Notes under the pieces: generated by a model
The model's input: only the letters and a program-made list of their open reading frames with translations
Told to the model about the DNA's origin: nothing
The model's database searches: none
Source: Oscillospiraceae bacterium
GTDB taxonomy: Bacteria; Bacillota; Clostridia; Oscillospirales; Ruminococcaceae
Assembly (NCBI GenBank): GCA_003516865.1
Contig: DPBR01000097.1
Coordinates: forward strand, 12,537 to 38,276
Direction of reading: 5' to 3'
DNA length: 25,740 nucleotides
Program-made: the position numbers and the translations under genes
Shown here: in pieces, positions 14,727 to 23,227 of the stretch
Layout: the number at the start of each line of letters is the position of its first letter
How positions within the stretch are numbered: the stretch's first letter is position 1

Positions 14727-15604
14727 ACGGAATATTGCTGATTGACAAGCCGCAGGATTTCACGTCGTTTGATGTTGTGGCAATCGTGCGGAGAAAATTC
14801 GGGACGAAAAAAGTCGGTCACGGCGGAACGCTCGACCCGATGGCGACGGGCGTGCTTCCCGTGTTTATCGGGAGCGCGACAAAAGCGGTTGACCTGCTTC
14901 CCGACAGCGGAAAAAGCTATCGCGCGGGATTTCGGCTCGGTTTAACGTCCGATACGCTGGACATCTGGGGCGAACTGTCCGAGGAAAAGCCGGTTAATAT
15001 CGCAAAAGAGCGGCTTGAAGCGGTTCTTGAGCAGTTTCGCGGTGAAATTGAGCAGACGCCGCCGATGTATTCCGCACTGAAAGTCGGCGGCAGAAAGCTT
15101 TGCGACCTTGCGCGGCAGGGAATTGAGGTTGAGCGGAAAGCGCGCAAAATCACGATAAGCAGGCTTGACTTGCTCGGATTTGACGGAAAAAACGGCGAAA
15201 TCGAGGTTGATTGTTCAACGGGAACGTACATTCGCTCGCTTATTGACGACATCGGAAGAGCGCTCGGAACGGGCGCTGTTATGACCGAGCTTCAGAGAAC
15301 GAGAGCCTGCGGGTTCACGCTTGAGGGGTGCTTTTCGGTCGACAATGTGAAAACAAAGCCGCTTGAGGCGCTTAGGCTTCTTGAAACGGAGAGCGTTTTC
15401 CGCGGCTGTCCCGCGGCGACGCTTGACGAGGTTCAGACGAGAATGTACCTAAACGGCGTAAGGCTTGACGCGGAAAGGCTCGCGCAAAAGCCGCCGAGCG
15501 GGATTTTGCTGCGGATTTACGGGAACGGCGGGGTGTTTCTCGGCGTTGGAAAAGTAAACGGCGAGAGCGAGCTTGTTTCCGTAAAACGCTTTGTAAACGA
15601 ATAA
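14723..15604 (+). CDS. truB: tRNA pseudouridine(55) synthase TruB
   Basis: 293 residues. The N-terminus MNGILLIDKPQDFTSFDVV and the motif GHGGTLDPMATGVLPV (33-48, catalytic Asp38) are diagnostic. The conserved 'CSTGTYIRSLIDDIG' segment lies in the second half of the catalytic domain, and a small C-terminal domain follows. It forms pseudouridine 55 in the T-loop of most tRNAs. The ATGA overlap with nrnA implies coupled translation; no separate SD is needed. Confidence 0.97.
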   Translation: MNGILLIDKPQDFTSFDVVAIVRRKFGTKKVGHGGTLDPMATGVLPVFIGSATKAVDLLPDSGKSYRAGFRLGLTSDTLDIWGELSEEKPVNIAKERLEAVLEQFRGEIEQTPPMYSALKVGGRKLCDLARQGIEVERKARKITISRLDLLGFDGKNGEIEVDCSTGTYIRSLIDDIGRALGTGAVMTELQRTRACGFTLEGCFSVDNVKTKPLEALRLLETESVFRGCPAATLDEVQTRMYLNGVRLDAERLAQKPPSGILLRIYGNGGVFLGVGKVNGESELVSVKRFVNE

Positions 15605-15619
15605 TTATAGGTGAAAAGT

Positions 15620-16498
15620 TTGATTGATGTAACATACGGCTCGCCGCCGAGCGAAAAAACCGCGGTTGCGCTGGGGTATTTCGACGGGCTTCACGCGGGT
15701 CACGTTTTTGTGATAGGCTGCGCGCTGAACGAAAAATTCGCGCCCGCTGTGTTCACGTTCAACTGCGACACGACGCTTCCCAAATTCCAAAGCCCGGAGG
15801 ATATAATCTCGTTTGAGAACAAGTGCGAGATGCTTGACAAAATGGGCGTAAAATACCTGTATGCGCCCGATTTTGCCGAGGTTTGCGGGCTTTCGGACGA
15901 GGATTTTGTGAAAGAGATACTTGCAAAGCGGCTGAATGCGGCGTTTGCCTGCTGCGGGAGAAACTTTCGTTTCGGGAAAAACGCCTGCGGAACGCCCGAA
16001 CGTCTTGCGGAAATCGGCGCTAGATATGGGATTAGGGTGAAAATCGCCGAGGATGTCTGTCTTGACGGCAAAATTATCAGTTCAACGCATATACGCGAGC
16101 TTATCAGAAACGGCGAAATCGAAGCCGCGAACAGACTTTTGGGGTATGAGCTGACGTTCAGCCTGCCCGTTGTCCACGGAAACGAGCTTGGGAGAACGAT
16201 AAGCTTTCCCACGATAAATCAGGTAATCCCCGAAACCAACATAATCCCACGCTTCGGCGTGTACAAAAGCTACGTTCACATAGACGGTAAAAATTACCGA
16301 GGAATTACGAATATCGGCGTAAGACCGACTGTCGGCGATCTCGAAAAAGCCATTATGGAAACGAACATTCTCGGTTTTGAGGGGAATTTGTACGGCAGGA
16401 AAATCGCGGTTTCGCTTGTGAAATTCCTGCGCGAGGAACGTAAATTTGCCGATTTGAACGAGCTTAAAAAGCAGATATCGGAAGATTTGAAGAAATGA
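15620..16498 (+). CDS. ribF: Bifunctional riboflavin kinase / FAD synthetase RibF
   Basis: About 292 residues. I choose the TTG at 15620 because AGGTG (15609-15613) lies six bases upstream. An in-frame GTG at 15611 lies inside that SD and has none of its own, but it remains possible. The N-terminal nucleotidyltransferase (FAD synthetase) domain has GYFDGLHAGH (19-28) and 'SSTHIRELI'. The C-terminal riboflavin kinase domain has GRTISFPTIN and 'GITNIGVRPTVG'. The enzyme makes FMN and then FAD in the cytosol. It is conserved next to truB. Its stop overlaps gltX as ATGA. Confidence 0.94.
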   Translation: MIDVTYGSPPSEKTAVALGYFDGLHAGHVFVIGCALNEKFAPAVFTFNCDTTLPKFQSPEDIISFENKCEMLDKMGVKYLYAPDFAEVCGLSDEDFVKEILAKRLNAAFACCGRNFRFGKNACGTPERLAEIGARYGIRVKIAEDVCLDGKIISSTHIRELIRNGEIEAANRLLGYELTFSLPVVHGNELGRTISFPTINQVIPETNIIPRFGVYKSYVHIDGKNYRGITNIGVRPTVGDLEKAIMETNILGFEGNLYGRKIAVSLVKFLREERKFADLNELKKQISEDLKK

Positions 16499-17964
16499 GT
16501 GTGATTTTAATGAACGAGGTAAGAACGCGTTTTGCGCCCAGCCCGACAGGCTATATGCACATCGGAAATCTCAGAACGGCGCTTTATACCTATCTTCTTG
16601 CAAAGAAGAACGGCGGAAAGTTTATTCTCAGAATTGAGGATACCGACCGCGAACGCTATGTCGAGGGCGCGGTTGACGTTATTTACAAGACGCTGCGCGA
16701 CTGCGGACTGAACTGGGACGAGGGACCCGACGTCGGCGGCGAGTACGGACCGTACATTCAGAGCGAGCGTATGGGAATGTACAAGGATTACGCAGAGGAG
16801 CTTGTCAAGAAAGGCAAGGCATACTATTGCTTCTGCACGAAAGAGCGTCTGGAGCAGGTTACCGAGGCTCAGAAATCCGCGGGAAGCTCCGCGATTATGT
16901 ACGACAGGCACTGCCGCAATCTCTCCGAGGACGAAATAAAGGCAAATCTCGCCGAGGGCAAGCCTTACGTTATCCGTCAGGCAATTCCGCTTGAGGGCGC
17001 GACTTCGTTCCATGATGAGATTTACGGCGATATCACGGTTGAGAACGCTATTCTCGACGACCAGATTTTGCTTAAAACGGACGGAATGCCGACGTATAAT
17101 TTCGCGAATGTTGTCGACGACCATACGATGAAAATTACGCACGTTGTCCGCGGAAACGAATATCTTTCCTCCGCTCCGAAATATAATCTTCTGTACGAGG
17201 CGTTCGGCTGGGAACCGCCTATGTACATTCACGTTGAGCATATTATGAAAGACGCGCAGCATAAGCTCGCAAAGCGCGACGGCGACGCGTCGTTCCAAGA
17301 CTTGATGGAAAAGGGATACCTCAGCGAGGCTGTTCTGAACTATATTTTGCTGCTCGGTTGGGCGCCAAAGGGTGAAAACGAGATTTTCACGCTTGACGAG
17401 ATGATTAAGGAGTTCGATATCAGCGGAATTTCAAAATCTCCCGCAATTTTCGACCCGCTGAAGCTCAAGGCAATCAACGCGCATTATATCAGAGAAATGC
17501 CGCTTGAGGAGTTTGTCAAGTACGCGACGCCGTATATCAAGAAAGCCTGCAAACGCGATATCGACATAAATCTGCTCTGCGCGGGACTTCACCAGCGCTG
17601 CGAGGTGTTCACGGACATCGCGCCGCAGATTGATTTTATTGACGAAACGCTTGATTATCCGCTTGAAATGTACGTTTCAAAGAAGAGCAAAACCACGCTT
17701 GAAACATCGCTCGACTGCCTTAAAAAGATACTTCCCGTTATCGAAGGAATTGAGAATTTCACAAAGGACGAAATTCACGAGAAGTTTATGGCGCTTGTCG
17801 CGGAGCTTGGCGTTAAGAACGGATTTCTGCTGTTCCCGCTGCGGATTGCGCTCAGCGGAAAGCAGGTTACGCCCTGCGGCGGCGTTGAAATCTGTGCAAT
17901 TCTCGGCAAGGAAGAGTCGGTTAAGAGAATTAAGGCGGCGATTGAAAGACTTTCGGCACAATAA
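16495..17964 (+). CDS. gltX: Glutamyl-tRNA synthetase
   Basis: 489 residues, class I synthetase. The HIGH-type motif reads PTGYMHIGN (17-25), and the KMSKS-type loop reads KLAKRDGD (from about residue 257). The start used overlaps the ribF stop (ATGA); an internal ATG at 16510 would give MNEVRTRFAPSPTG, equally compatible with the family, and neither has a strong SD. In Firmicutes lacking GlnRS this enzyme is often non-discriminating and works with GatCAB; that cannot be decided from sequence here. It is the last gene of the rimP operon, an unusual partner for ribF; no terminator is visible after it. Confidence 0.95.
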   Translation: MSVILMNEVRTRFAPSPTGYMHIGNLRTALYTYLLAKKNGGKFILRIEDTDRERYVEGAVDVIYKTLRDCGLNWDEGPDVGGEYGPYIQSERMGMYKDYAEELVKKGKAYYCFCTKERLEQVTEAQKSAGSSAIMYDRHCRNLSEDEIKANLAEGKPYVIRQAIPLEGATSFHDEIYGDITVENAILDDQILLKTDGMPTYNFANVVDDHTMKITHVVRGNEYLSSAPKYNLLYEAFGWEPPMYIHVEHIMKDAQHKLAKRDGDASFQDLMEKGYLSEAVLNYILLLGWAPKGENEIFTLDEMIKEFDISGISKSPAIFDPLKLKAINAHYIREMPLEEFVKYATPYIKKACKRDIDINLLCAGLHQRCEVFTDIAPQIDFIDETLDYPLEMYVSKKSKTTLETSLDCLKKILPVIEGIENFTKDEIHEKFMALVAELGVKNGFLLFPLRIALSGKQVTPCGGVEICAILGKEESVKRIKAAIERLSAQ

Positions 17965-17985
17965 TTTCGGGAGATTTTCACGGGA

Positions 17986-18013
17986 TTGTCACTTTTCCGC
18001 GGTATAATATGGT
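17986..18013 (+). promoter_or_regulatory. Probable promoter of the ABC exporter operon
   Basis: The 71-base gap between gltX and the ABC gene contains TATAAT (18003-18008) without a good -35 at 16-18 bases, and TTGTCA (17986-17991) followed 16 bases later by TATGGT (18008-18013). One of these probably starts transcription. An SD with GGAGGG lies before the ATG. Confidence 0.45.
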
Positions 18014-18035
18014 TAAACGATACGGAGGGTGAAAG

Positions 18036-18989
18036 ATGATTGAAGTAAGCAATCTGTATAAGAATTACGGCTCGCACGAGGCACTGCGCGGAATAAGCTT
18101 TTCGGTTGCGGACGGGGAAATTCTGGGATTTCTCGGACCGAACGGCGCGGGAAAATCCACAACGATGAATATTCTCACGGGGTGCATAACGCCGACAGCC
18201 GGAAAAACGCTGATAAACGGGGTTGACATCCTAGACGACCCGATGAGGGCGAAGAAGGATATCGGTTATCTCCCCGAGATACCGCCGCTTTATCCGGATA
18301 TGACGGTTGACGAGTATCTGAATTTTGTGTACGGGCTGAAGAAGTGCTGTTTACCGAAAAATTCGCATCTCGGCGAAATAAGGGAGCTTACGGGCGTCGA
18401 GGACGTGAGAAAGCGCGTTATACGCAACCTCTCAAAGGGTTACAGACAGCGCGTGGGGCTTGCACAGGCGCTTGTGGGCAATCCGCAGACGATTATTCTG
18501 GACGAGCCGACCGTGGGTCTTGACCCGAAGCAGATTATCGAGATACGCTCGCTTATCAAAAAACTCGGCAAAAATCACACGGTAATCCTTTCATCGCACA
18601 TTTTGTCGGAAGTGCAGGCGATTTGCGATAAAATCGTCGTAATAAACAAAGGCGAGCTTGTCGCGTTCGACACGGCGGAAAATCTGTCGAAGAAGCTTTC
18701 GGGCGACAACAGACTTCTGGTTCACATTGAGGGGAAAAAGGATAAAATAACGGCAATTTTGAAGGGAATTGCAGGAATTTGCAGCGTTCACGCGGGAAGA
18801 AACGTTGAGGAAAACGTGACGGAGTATGAGCTTGAAACGCTTGAAGGCTCGGATATCCGCAGGGATTTGTTCAACAGAATGGCAGAAAACGGCTGTCCGA
18901 TTTTGCTTATGAAAGGCAGCGAGCTTACGCTTGAGGAAATCTTCCTGAAGCTTACGACAGGCGATTTTTACGGAGGTAAGGAAGAATGA
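18036..18989 (+). CDS. ABC transporter ATP-binding protein, GldA-like
   Basis: 317 residues. Walker A is GPNGAGKST (34-42), the ABC signature region is LSKGYRQRVGLAQAL (132-146), Walker B is IILDEP (153-158), and the switch His is H188. All are intact, so it should hydrolyse ATP. A C-terminal extension (about 215-317) is typical of the ABC-2 exporter class (CcmA/NatA/GldA group). With the next three genes it makes a GldA-GldF-GldG-DUF4340 set. In Flavobacteria the GldAFG set is needed for gliding; elsewhere its substrate is unknown, and nothing here suggests gliding. The stop overlaps the permease start as ATGA. Confidence 0.93.
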   Translation: MIEVSNLYKNYGSHEALRGISFSVADGEILGFLGPNGAGKSTTMNILTGCITPTAGKTLINGVDILDDPMRAKKDIGYLPEIPPLYPDMTVDEYLNFVYGLKKCCLPKNSHLGEIRELTGVEDVRKRVIRNLSKGYRQRVGLAQALVGNPQTIILDEPTVGLDPKQIIEIRSLIKKLGKNHTVILSSHILSEVQAICDKIVVINKGELVAFDTAENLSKKLSGDNRLLVHIEGKKDKITAILKGIAGICSVHAGRNVEENVTEYELETLEGSDIRRDLFNRMAENGCPILLMKGSELTLEEIFLKLTTGDFYGGKEE

Positions 18990-19705
18990 CGGCTATATTC
19001 AAGAGAGAAATTTCTTCTTACTTTACTTCGCCGCTCGGATATGTATTTCTTGCGGTATTTTATGGCTTTTCGGGGCTTTTTCTGTGGATGAACTGCTTGT
19101 CGTCGGGAAGAGCGGATATGTCGGGAGTATTCCTGCTGATGTTTTTCGTGATAATGGTGCTTATTCCCGTGCTTACGATGAGAACATTCTCCGAGGAGCG
19201 CCGACAAAGCACCGACCGCCTCAATTTCAGCAGCCCCGTGAGCCTTTTCGGGATTGTTTTCGGGAAGTATATCGCGGCGTTTGCCGTGTTTATGTGCGCT
19301 GCGGCGGTAATGCTGATATACGCGCTTTTTATGGCGGCGGCAGTCGGGAAAAGCGGCTCGCAGTTCGGCTGGGCGGCGTTTTTCGGCAATTTCGCGGCAA
19401 TCGTCCTTATGGGCGCTGTGTTCACGGCGATTGACGTGTTTATTTCAAGCCTTACGGACAACCAGATGATAGCGGCGCTCGGTTCAATCGGCGCAAATAT
19501 CGCGGTTTGTTCGTTTGATATCATCGGGAATTACGTTTCCGATGAGAACGTAAAGACGGTTTTTGACTTTCTTTCGGTGTTCGGGAAGTACTCCGAGTTC
19601 ACAAAAGGGCTTTTCAGTCTTTCTTCGGTAATCTATTTCCTGAGCCTTGCGGGAATGTTTGTTTTCTTTACGACGCGTGTTCTTGAACGCCGCCGCAGAG
19701 CGTGA
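18986..19705 (+). CDS. ABC-2 type permease, GldF-like
   Basis: 239 residues with about six hydrophobic segments (near 16-36, 47-64, 92-116, 130-152, 158-175 and 205-230). The cytoplasmic motif TMRTFSEERRQSTDRL after the second segment is the ABC-2 permease hallmark. It presumably dimerises in the cytoplasmic membrane and pairs with the upstream ATPase (ATGA overlap). Membership in the GldF group rests on context with the GldG-like and DUF4340 genes that follow. Confidence 0.88.
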   Translation: MTAIFKREISSYFTSPLGYVFLAVFYGFSGLFLWMNCLSSGRADMSGVFLLMFFVIMVLIPVLTMRTFSEERRQSTDRLNFSSPVSLFGIVFGKYIAAFAVFMCAAAVMLIYALFMAAAVGKSGSQFGWAAFFGNFAAIVLMGAVFTAIDVFISSLTDNQMIAALGSIGANIAVCSFDIIGNYVSDENVKTVFDFLSVFGKYSEFTKGLFSLSSVIYFLSLAGMFVFFTTRVLERRRRA

Positions 19706-19717
19706 GGAGGGATTGTT

Positions 19718-21271
19718 ATGAACAAGAAGAAACCCTCCGAAATCACGGAAAAGACGGCTGCGGAGAAGAAAACGGCTGAAATTGAGGAAAAGGCGGCTAA
19801 GGAGAGCAAAAAGCCCGATAACAGAGCGATAAAAAAGCATCGCGTAATTTCTGCGGCGTTTACGGCGGCGGTTGTCGTGGGAGTAATCCTGCTGAACGTT
19901 GTCGCTGCGATAATAACAGACCGCACGGGCGCGGAAGCCGACCTTACGGCAACGGGACTTTATTCTCTTGACGAAAAGACTGTCGATTACCTTGAAAATA
20001 CGCTTGCGTGCGATATTTCGATAACCGTTTTCAGCACGGAGCAGGAGTTCTCGGATAATGGAACGTACTTTAAGCAGGTTTGTGAAATCCTGAATAAAAT
20101 GGAGAGAAAAACCCCGCATATAAGCCTTGAATATGTCGATTTGACGAAAAATCCGACGATTGCTTCAAGGTATTCGGGCAAAACGCTTTCCGCGACAAAT
20201 ATCGCTGTCGAGAACAAGGCGAACGGAAGATACAAAATTCTCACGCCGAACGACTATTTCGGTCTGGACAACGAGATGGCGGCTTATTATTACTATTATT
20301 ACGGCTATATCACGGGTTCGTCGATTGAACAGTCGGCGCTGTCGGCGATGCTTTACGTTTCTGACGACAATCCCGTTAAGATTGCTTTTCTTGAGGGATT
20401 TAACGAAAGCGACAGTAATACGCTCAAATCGTTTCTCTCAAAGAACGGCTATGATGTTGCGGCGGTTAATCTGAACGAAGTCGCGGAAATTGACGCGGAA
20501 TACGATTTCGCGGTAATATACGCTCCGCTTTCGGATTATGACGAAACTTCTCTGAAGAAGCTCGACCGTTTCCTCGACAACAACGGCAAATACGGCAAAA
20601 ACGTGTACTATTTCGCTTCGACCGCGCAGCCGAAAACGCCGAATATCGACTCGTTTCTGAGCGATTGGGGACTTGAAGTCGGATTTTCGGTTATCGGTCA
20701 GAGCAGCGCGGATTACCGCATTATCATAAACGGTCAGCAGACGGCTTACGCGCACTTGCAGCAGCCTGTCGAGAACAATTACACCGGCGAATACGACGGC
20801 TATGCGATGGGCGCGGACTTGCGTCCGGTTTATGCGCTCGACAGAACGCAGAATACGCTTGAAGTGCTGATGAAAACGTACAGCGGCGCGTTTCTGTTCC
20901 CGCTTGACGCTACGAGCGACTTTGATTTCAGCACAGCCGAAACAGGCGCGTTCAACGATATAATAATGTCAACGAAAGCGGCTTCGGACGGCGCCGCAAG
21001 CAGGGTCTGCGCGATAGGCTCGGACCAGCTTTCGGGAAGCTACTTCTTCTCCTATTCCAACGCGAACAACTCCGATTTCTTCCTCGACCTTTTCGACAGC
21101 GTTTCGGGCAGGAAAAAGGGCGTTACGATAAGTCCGAAAGCGGTTTCCGAGATATCGTTCGAGATGAGCGAATCTACTGCAAACGTGCTTGTAATCATAC
21201 TCTGCGCGGTTGTTCCGACAGCGGTAATCGCGCTCGGAATAATAATCTGGGTTCGCAGGAGGCACAGATAA
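19718..21271 (+). CDS. GldG-like ABC accessory protein with large extracytoplasmic domain
   Basis: 517 residues. A Lys/Glu/Ala-rich cytoplasmic N-terminus (1-44) leads into a transmembrane helix (about 45-68). A large outer domain (about 70-480) has the GldG/IFT52-like feature 'ADLTATGLYSLDEKTVDYLENT' just outside the membrane and a later 'VKIAFLEGFNESD'. A second helix (about 488-510) ends in RRRHR. These proteins form the extracytoplasmic part of GldAFG-type ABC assemblies; the mechanism is unknown. A tyrosine run sits at about residues 189-194. The gene follows the permease by 12 bases with GGAGGG upstream and ends in TAATG shared with the next start. Confidence 0.85.
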   Translation: MNKKKPSEITEKTAAEKKTAEIEEKAAKESKKPDNRAIKKHRVISAAFTAAVVVGVILLNVVAAIITDRTGAEADLTATGLYSLDEKTVDYLENTLACDISITVFSTEQEFSDNGTYFKQVCEILNKMERKTPHISLEYVDLTKNPTIASRYSGKTLSATNIAVENKANGRYKILTPNDYFGLDNEMAAYYYYYYGYITGSSIEQSALSAMLYVSDDNPVKIAFLEGFNESDSNTLKSFLSKNGYDVAAVNLNEVAEIDAEYDFAVIYAPLSDYDETSLKKLDRFLDNNGKYGKNVYYFASTAQPKTPNIDSFLSDWGLEVGFSVIGQSSADYRIIINGQQTAYAHLQQPVENNYTGEYDGYAMGADLRPVYALDRTQNTLEVLMKTYSGAFLFPLDATSDFDFSTAETGAFNDIIMSTKAASDGAASRVCAIGSDQLSGSYFFSYSNANNSDFFLDLFDSVSGRKKGVTISPKAVSEISFEMSESTANVLVIILCAVVPTAVIALGIIIWVRRRHR

Positions 21272-22791
21272 TGGGCAATACCGCGAAAAAAGCGCTGATT
21301 GCGGGAGCGGCTTGCGCGGTTCTCGCGGCGGTTGTGGTTATACTTCTGCTTACCGCTCCGAAAAAGGCGCAGGAAAGCGCTTCGGAAAGCTCGGCTTCGC
21401 AGCCGCAGAGCGTTGTGATTACCGAGAAATCCGCAGACAGCGTGCTTTCGATTTCGGTTAAAAACGAGTACGGAAGCTTCACATTTACCAGAAAAACGCG
21501 CGCTTCCGCAGACAGCGAAGGCACGGCGGCAGCTTCGTATTACTGGACGAGCGGGGAACTGTTGGGCGTCGGGCAGAGCGACAGCGCGGTCAGGAGCTTC
21601 ATAAGCGGTTTTTCTTCGCTGACGGCGAAAAGCGTTGTCGAGGAGGACGCGGACGAGCTTGAAAAATACGGCTTGAAAGAGCCGCGCGCGACCGTTACGG
21701 TAAAATTCGACGACGGCACGGAAAAAACGCTCTTTTTCGGGATAACAAACCCCGCGAACCTCTCGACAGTCTATTTCACGGACGGAAATAAGGTTATGCT
21801 GGCGTTTGAAAGCGGCGTTTCGGGCGCGTTCGGGGAGATTAAGGACTATGCTAATCTTCTGATAACAAAGGCGCTCGGCGACGACGAACGCGTTGATTAT
21901 ATCACGATAACGCGAAAAGACCTTGACGAGCCTGTTGAAATCAGATATATGACGGAGCTTGAAGCGGCGCGCGACGACGAGAGCTACGTTGTGACAACGC
22001 TGGATACTCACCGTTTCACAAGCCCCTATAACGCGGAAATAAACGTGTCAAAAGGCGGAACGCTCTGCGGAGGAGTCTGCGGGCTGACGATGAAAGAATG
22101 TGCGTTTCTTGAAGCGAACGAGGAAAATCTTGCAAAATGCGGTCTTTCAGACCCGTTCTGCACGGTAAAATTCAGCTATGGCGGCGAGGAAAGAACGCTG
22201 CTTCTCGGCGACAGGGCAAGGCAAGTCGTTTCGCAGAGCACGTCCGATACTCCCGAACTCTATGAGGTTACGGGATATTACGCGGTTCTGGCGGGAGTTC
22301 CGGGAATATTTATTTTGTCGGTTGACGCGGCGCCGTGGTACAGCTTCAATCCCGCGGATTACGTTTCGGCAAGACCGCTTTCGCCGTACATTTACGGCTG
22401 CGAGAGCGTTGAAATTACCGCTTCCGGAGAAACGTACAGATTTGTGATAAACGGCTCTGAAAAGACGGTATCGATTGACGGAAAAGAGGTTGACGGCGAG
22501 CTGTTCAAGAAGCTGTTCGAGCAGCTTATAGGCTCGGTCGGCGAGGAGGTTTATACGGGCGAAATCGCCGGTGAACCCGAAATTACCGTGAAATTCACCT
22601 ATACGGACGATTACGCGAAGCTTTACGGCGCGCGGGAGAACACGCTCGGCTATACGAGCGGCGGCGAGCGCAAGGATATCGTTTCGCTTGACGGTAAGCC
22701 GATTTTCAGGGTGCGCGCGGTTTACGCGGAGCGGCTTGTTGAGAATATCGAAAAGCTGCTTGGCGGCGAAGATTTCAGTATTGTTTGGTAA
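21271..22791 (+). CDS. DUF4340 membrane-anchored extracytoplasmic protein
   Basis: 506 residues. One N-terminal anchor helix (about 7-28) and a Ser/Gln-rich linker (31-50) precede a long extracytoplasmic region. Internal repeats are visible: 'ELEKYGLKEPRATVTVKFDDG' type at 127-157 recurs as 'ENLAKCGLSDPFCTVKFSYGG' at 284-313, with a weaker third strand set near 431-447. This is the DUF4340 pattern, and DUF4340 genes typically follow gldG homologues. It probably forms the outer partner of the ABC complex; its biochemical role is unknown. It is coupled to the GldG-like gene by a one-base stop-start overlap. Confidence 0.85.
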   Translation: MGNTAKKALIAGAACAVLAAVVVILLLTAPKKAQESASESSASQPQSVVITEKSADSVLSISVKNEYGSFTFTRKTRASADSEGTAAASYYWTSGELLGVGQSDSAVRSFISGFSSLTAKSVVEEDADELEKYGLKEPRATVTVKFDDGTEKTLFFGITNPANLSTVYFTDGNKVMLAFESGVSGAFGEIKDYANLLITKALGDDERVDYITITRKDLDEPVEIRYMTELEAARDDESYVVTTLDTHRFTSPYNAEINVSKGGTLCGGVCGLTMKECAFLEANEENLAKCGLSDPFCTVKFSYGGEERTLLLGDRARQVVSQSTSDTPELYEVTGYYAVLAGVPGIFILSVDAAPWYSFNPADYVSARPLSPYIYGCESVEITASGETYRFVINGSEKTVSIDGKEVDGELFKKLFEQLIGSVGEEVYTGEIAGEPEITVKFTYTDDYAKLYGARENTLGYTSGGERKDIVSLDGKPIFRVRAVYAERLVENIEKLLGGEDFSIVW

Positions 22792-22819
22792 GAAAACTAT
22801 TATACAGGAGGAAAATAAA

Positions 22820-23098
22820 ATGGCAGAGAACAAGTTGATGATTTACAGGGGATTTCCCCTTATCCGCAGCGGAAATACGATTTTCTACGGAAGCGGCGGC
22901 GATGATTTTGCGGCGAAGCTGACAATCAAGGATACGAAAAAGGTTGCCGACCTTGAAGTTCCGGATAAAATTATGGTGCAGCTTGTTCCGGTTCAGATGA
23001 CGGCTGATATGAAAAAAGCGAAGAAAGGCGAATTTGTCGGATTTTACGAGGCTCTTGACACGGCGTATATCTGGCTTAACGAGGCACTTTTCGGCTGA
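22820..23098 (+). CDS. Small protein of unknown function, 92 residues
   Basis: The start is the ATG eight bases after a strong AGGAGG (22806-22811); a longer in-frame ORF beginning inside the DUF4340 gene has no support. The protein is soluble, beta-rich in appearance, with no signal peptide or Cys. It begins MAENKLMIYRGFPLIRSGNTIFYG, and a helix-like ALDTAYIWLNEALFG ends it. I recognise no domain. It lies 28 bases after the DUF4340 gene and before a terminator, so it is the last gene of the ABC operon. Similar short proteins seem familiar from related Clostridia, but this could not be searched. Confidence 0.75.
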   Translation: MAENKLMIYRGFPLIRSGNTIFYGSGGDDFAAKLTIKDTKKVADLEVPDKIMVQLVPVQMTADMKKAKKGEFVGFYEALDTAYIWLNEALFG

Positions 23099-23111
23099 GA
23101 ATAACCGGGTT

Positions 23112-23140
23112 GGGGGGACGAAAGCTCCCCCTGTTGTTTT
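23112..23140 (+). terminator. Rho-independent terminator ending the ABC operon
   Basis: GGGGGA (23113-23118) pairs with TCCCCC (23126-23131). An inner C-G pair closes a GAAA tetraloop (23120-23123) with one bulged C. A T-rich tail with an interrupting G (ending TTTT at 23137-23140) follows. It starts about 14 bases after the small gene's stop. Confidence 0.72.
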
Positions 23141-23163
23141 ATAACTAAATTTTGCGCTGGTAC

Positions 23164-23192
23164 TTGATTTTTTTGCCTATATGTGGTATAAT
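23164..23192 (+). promoter_or_regulatory. Sigma-A type extended -10 promoter of the topoisomerase gene
   Basis: TTGATT (23164-23169) and TATAAT (23187-23192) are 17 bases apart with TGG directly before the -10 (extended -10). The leader to the ATG at 23228 is only about 29 bases. The promoter follows a terminator, so this gene is an independent unit. Confidence 0.88.
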
Positions 23193-23227
23193 CATAATGT
23201 ATTTGTAAATTGGGAGTGAACCGTTTA

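Noticed and set aside
17986..18008. TTGTCA plus TATAAT as one promoter before the ABC operon
   Set aside because: They are only 11 bases apart, too close for sigma-A; alternative pairings were listed instead.
21052..22011. 319-codon minus-strand frame over the GldG/DUF4340 junction
   Set aside because: It spans two well-supported plus-strand genes with coupled stop/start and has no domain or SD.
22688..22819. Longer version of the 92-residue protein starting inside the DUF4340 gene
   Set aside because: The extension overlaps the DUF4340 coding sequence and reads as an Arg/Ser-rich shadow; a strong SD marks the ATG at 22820.
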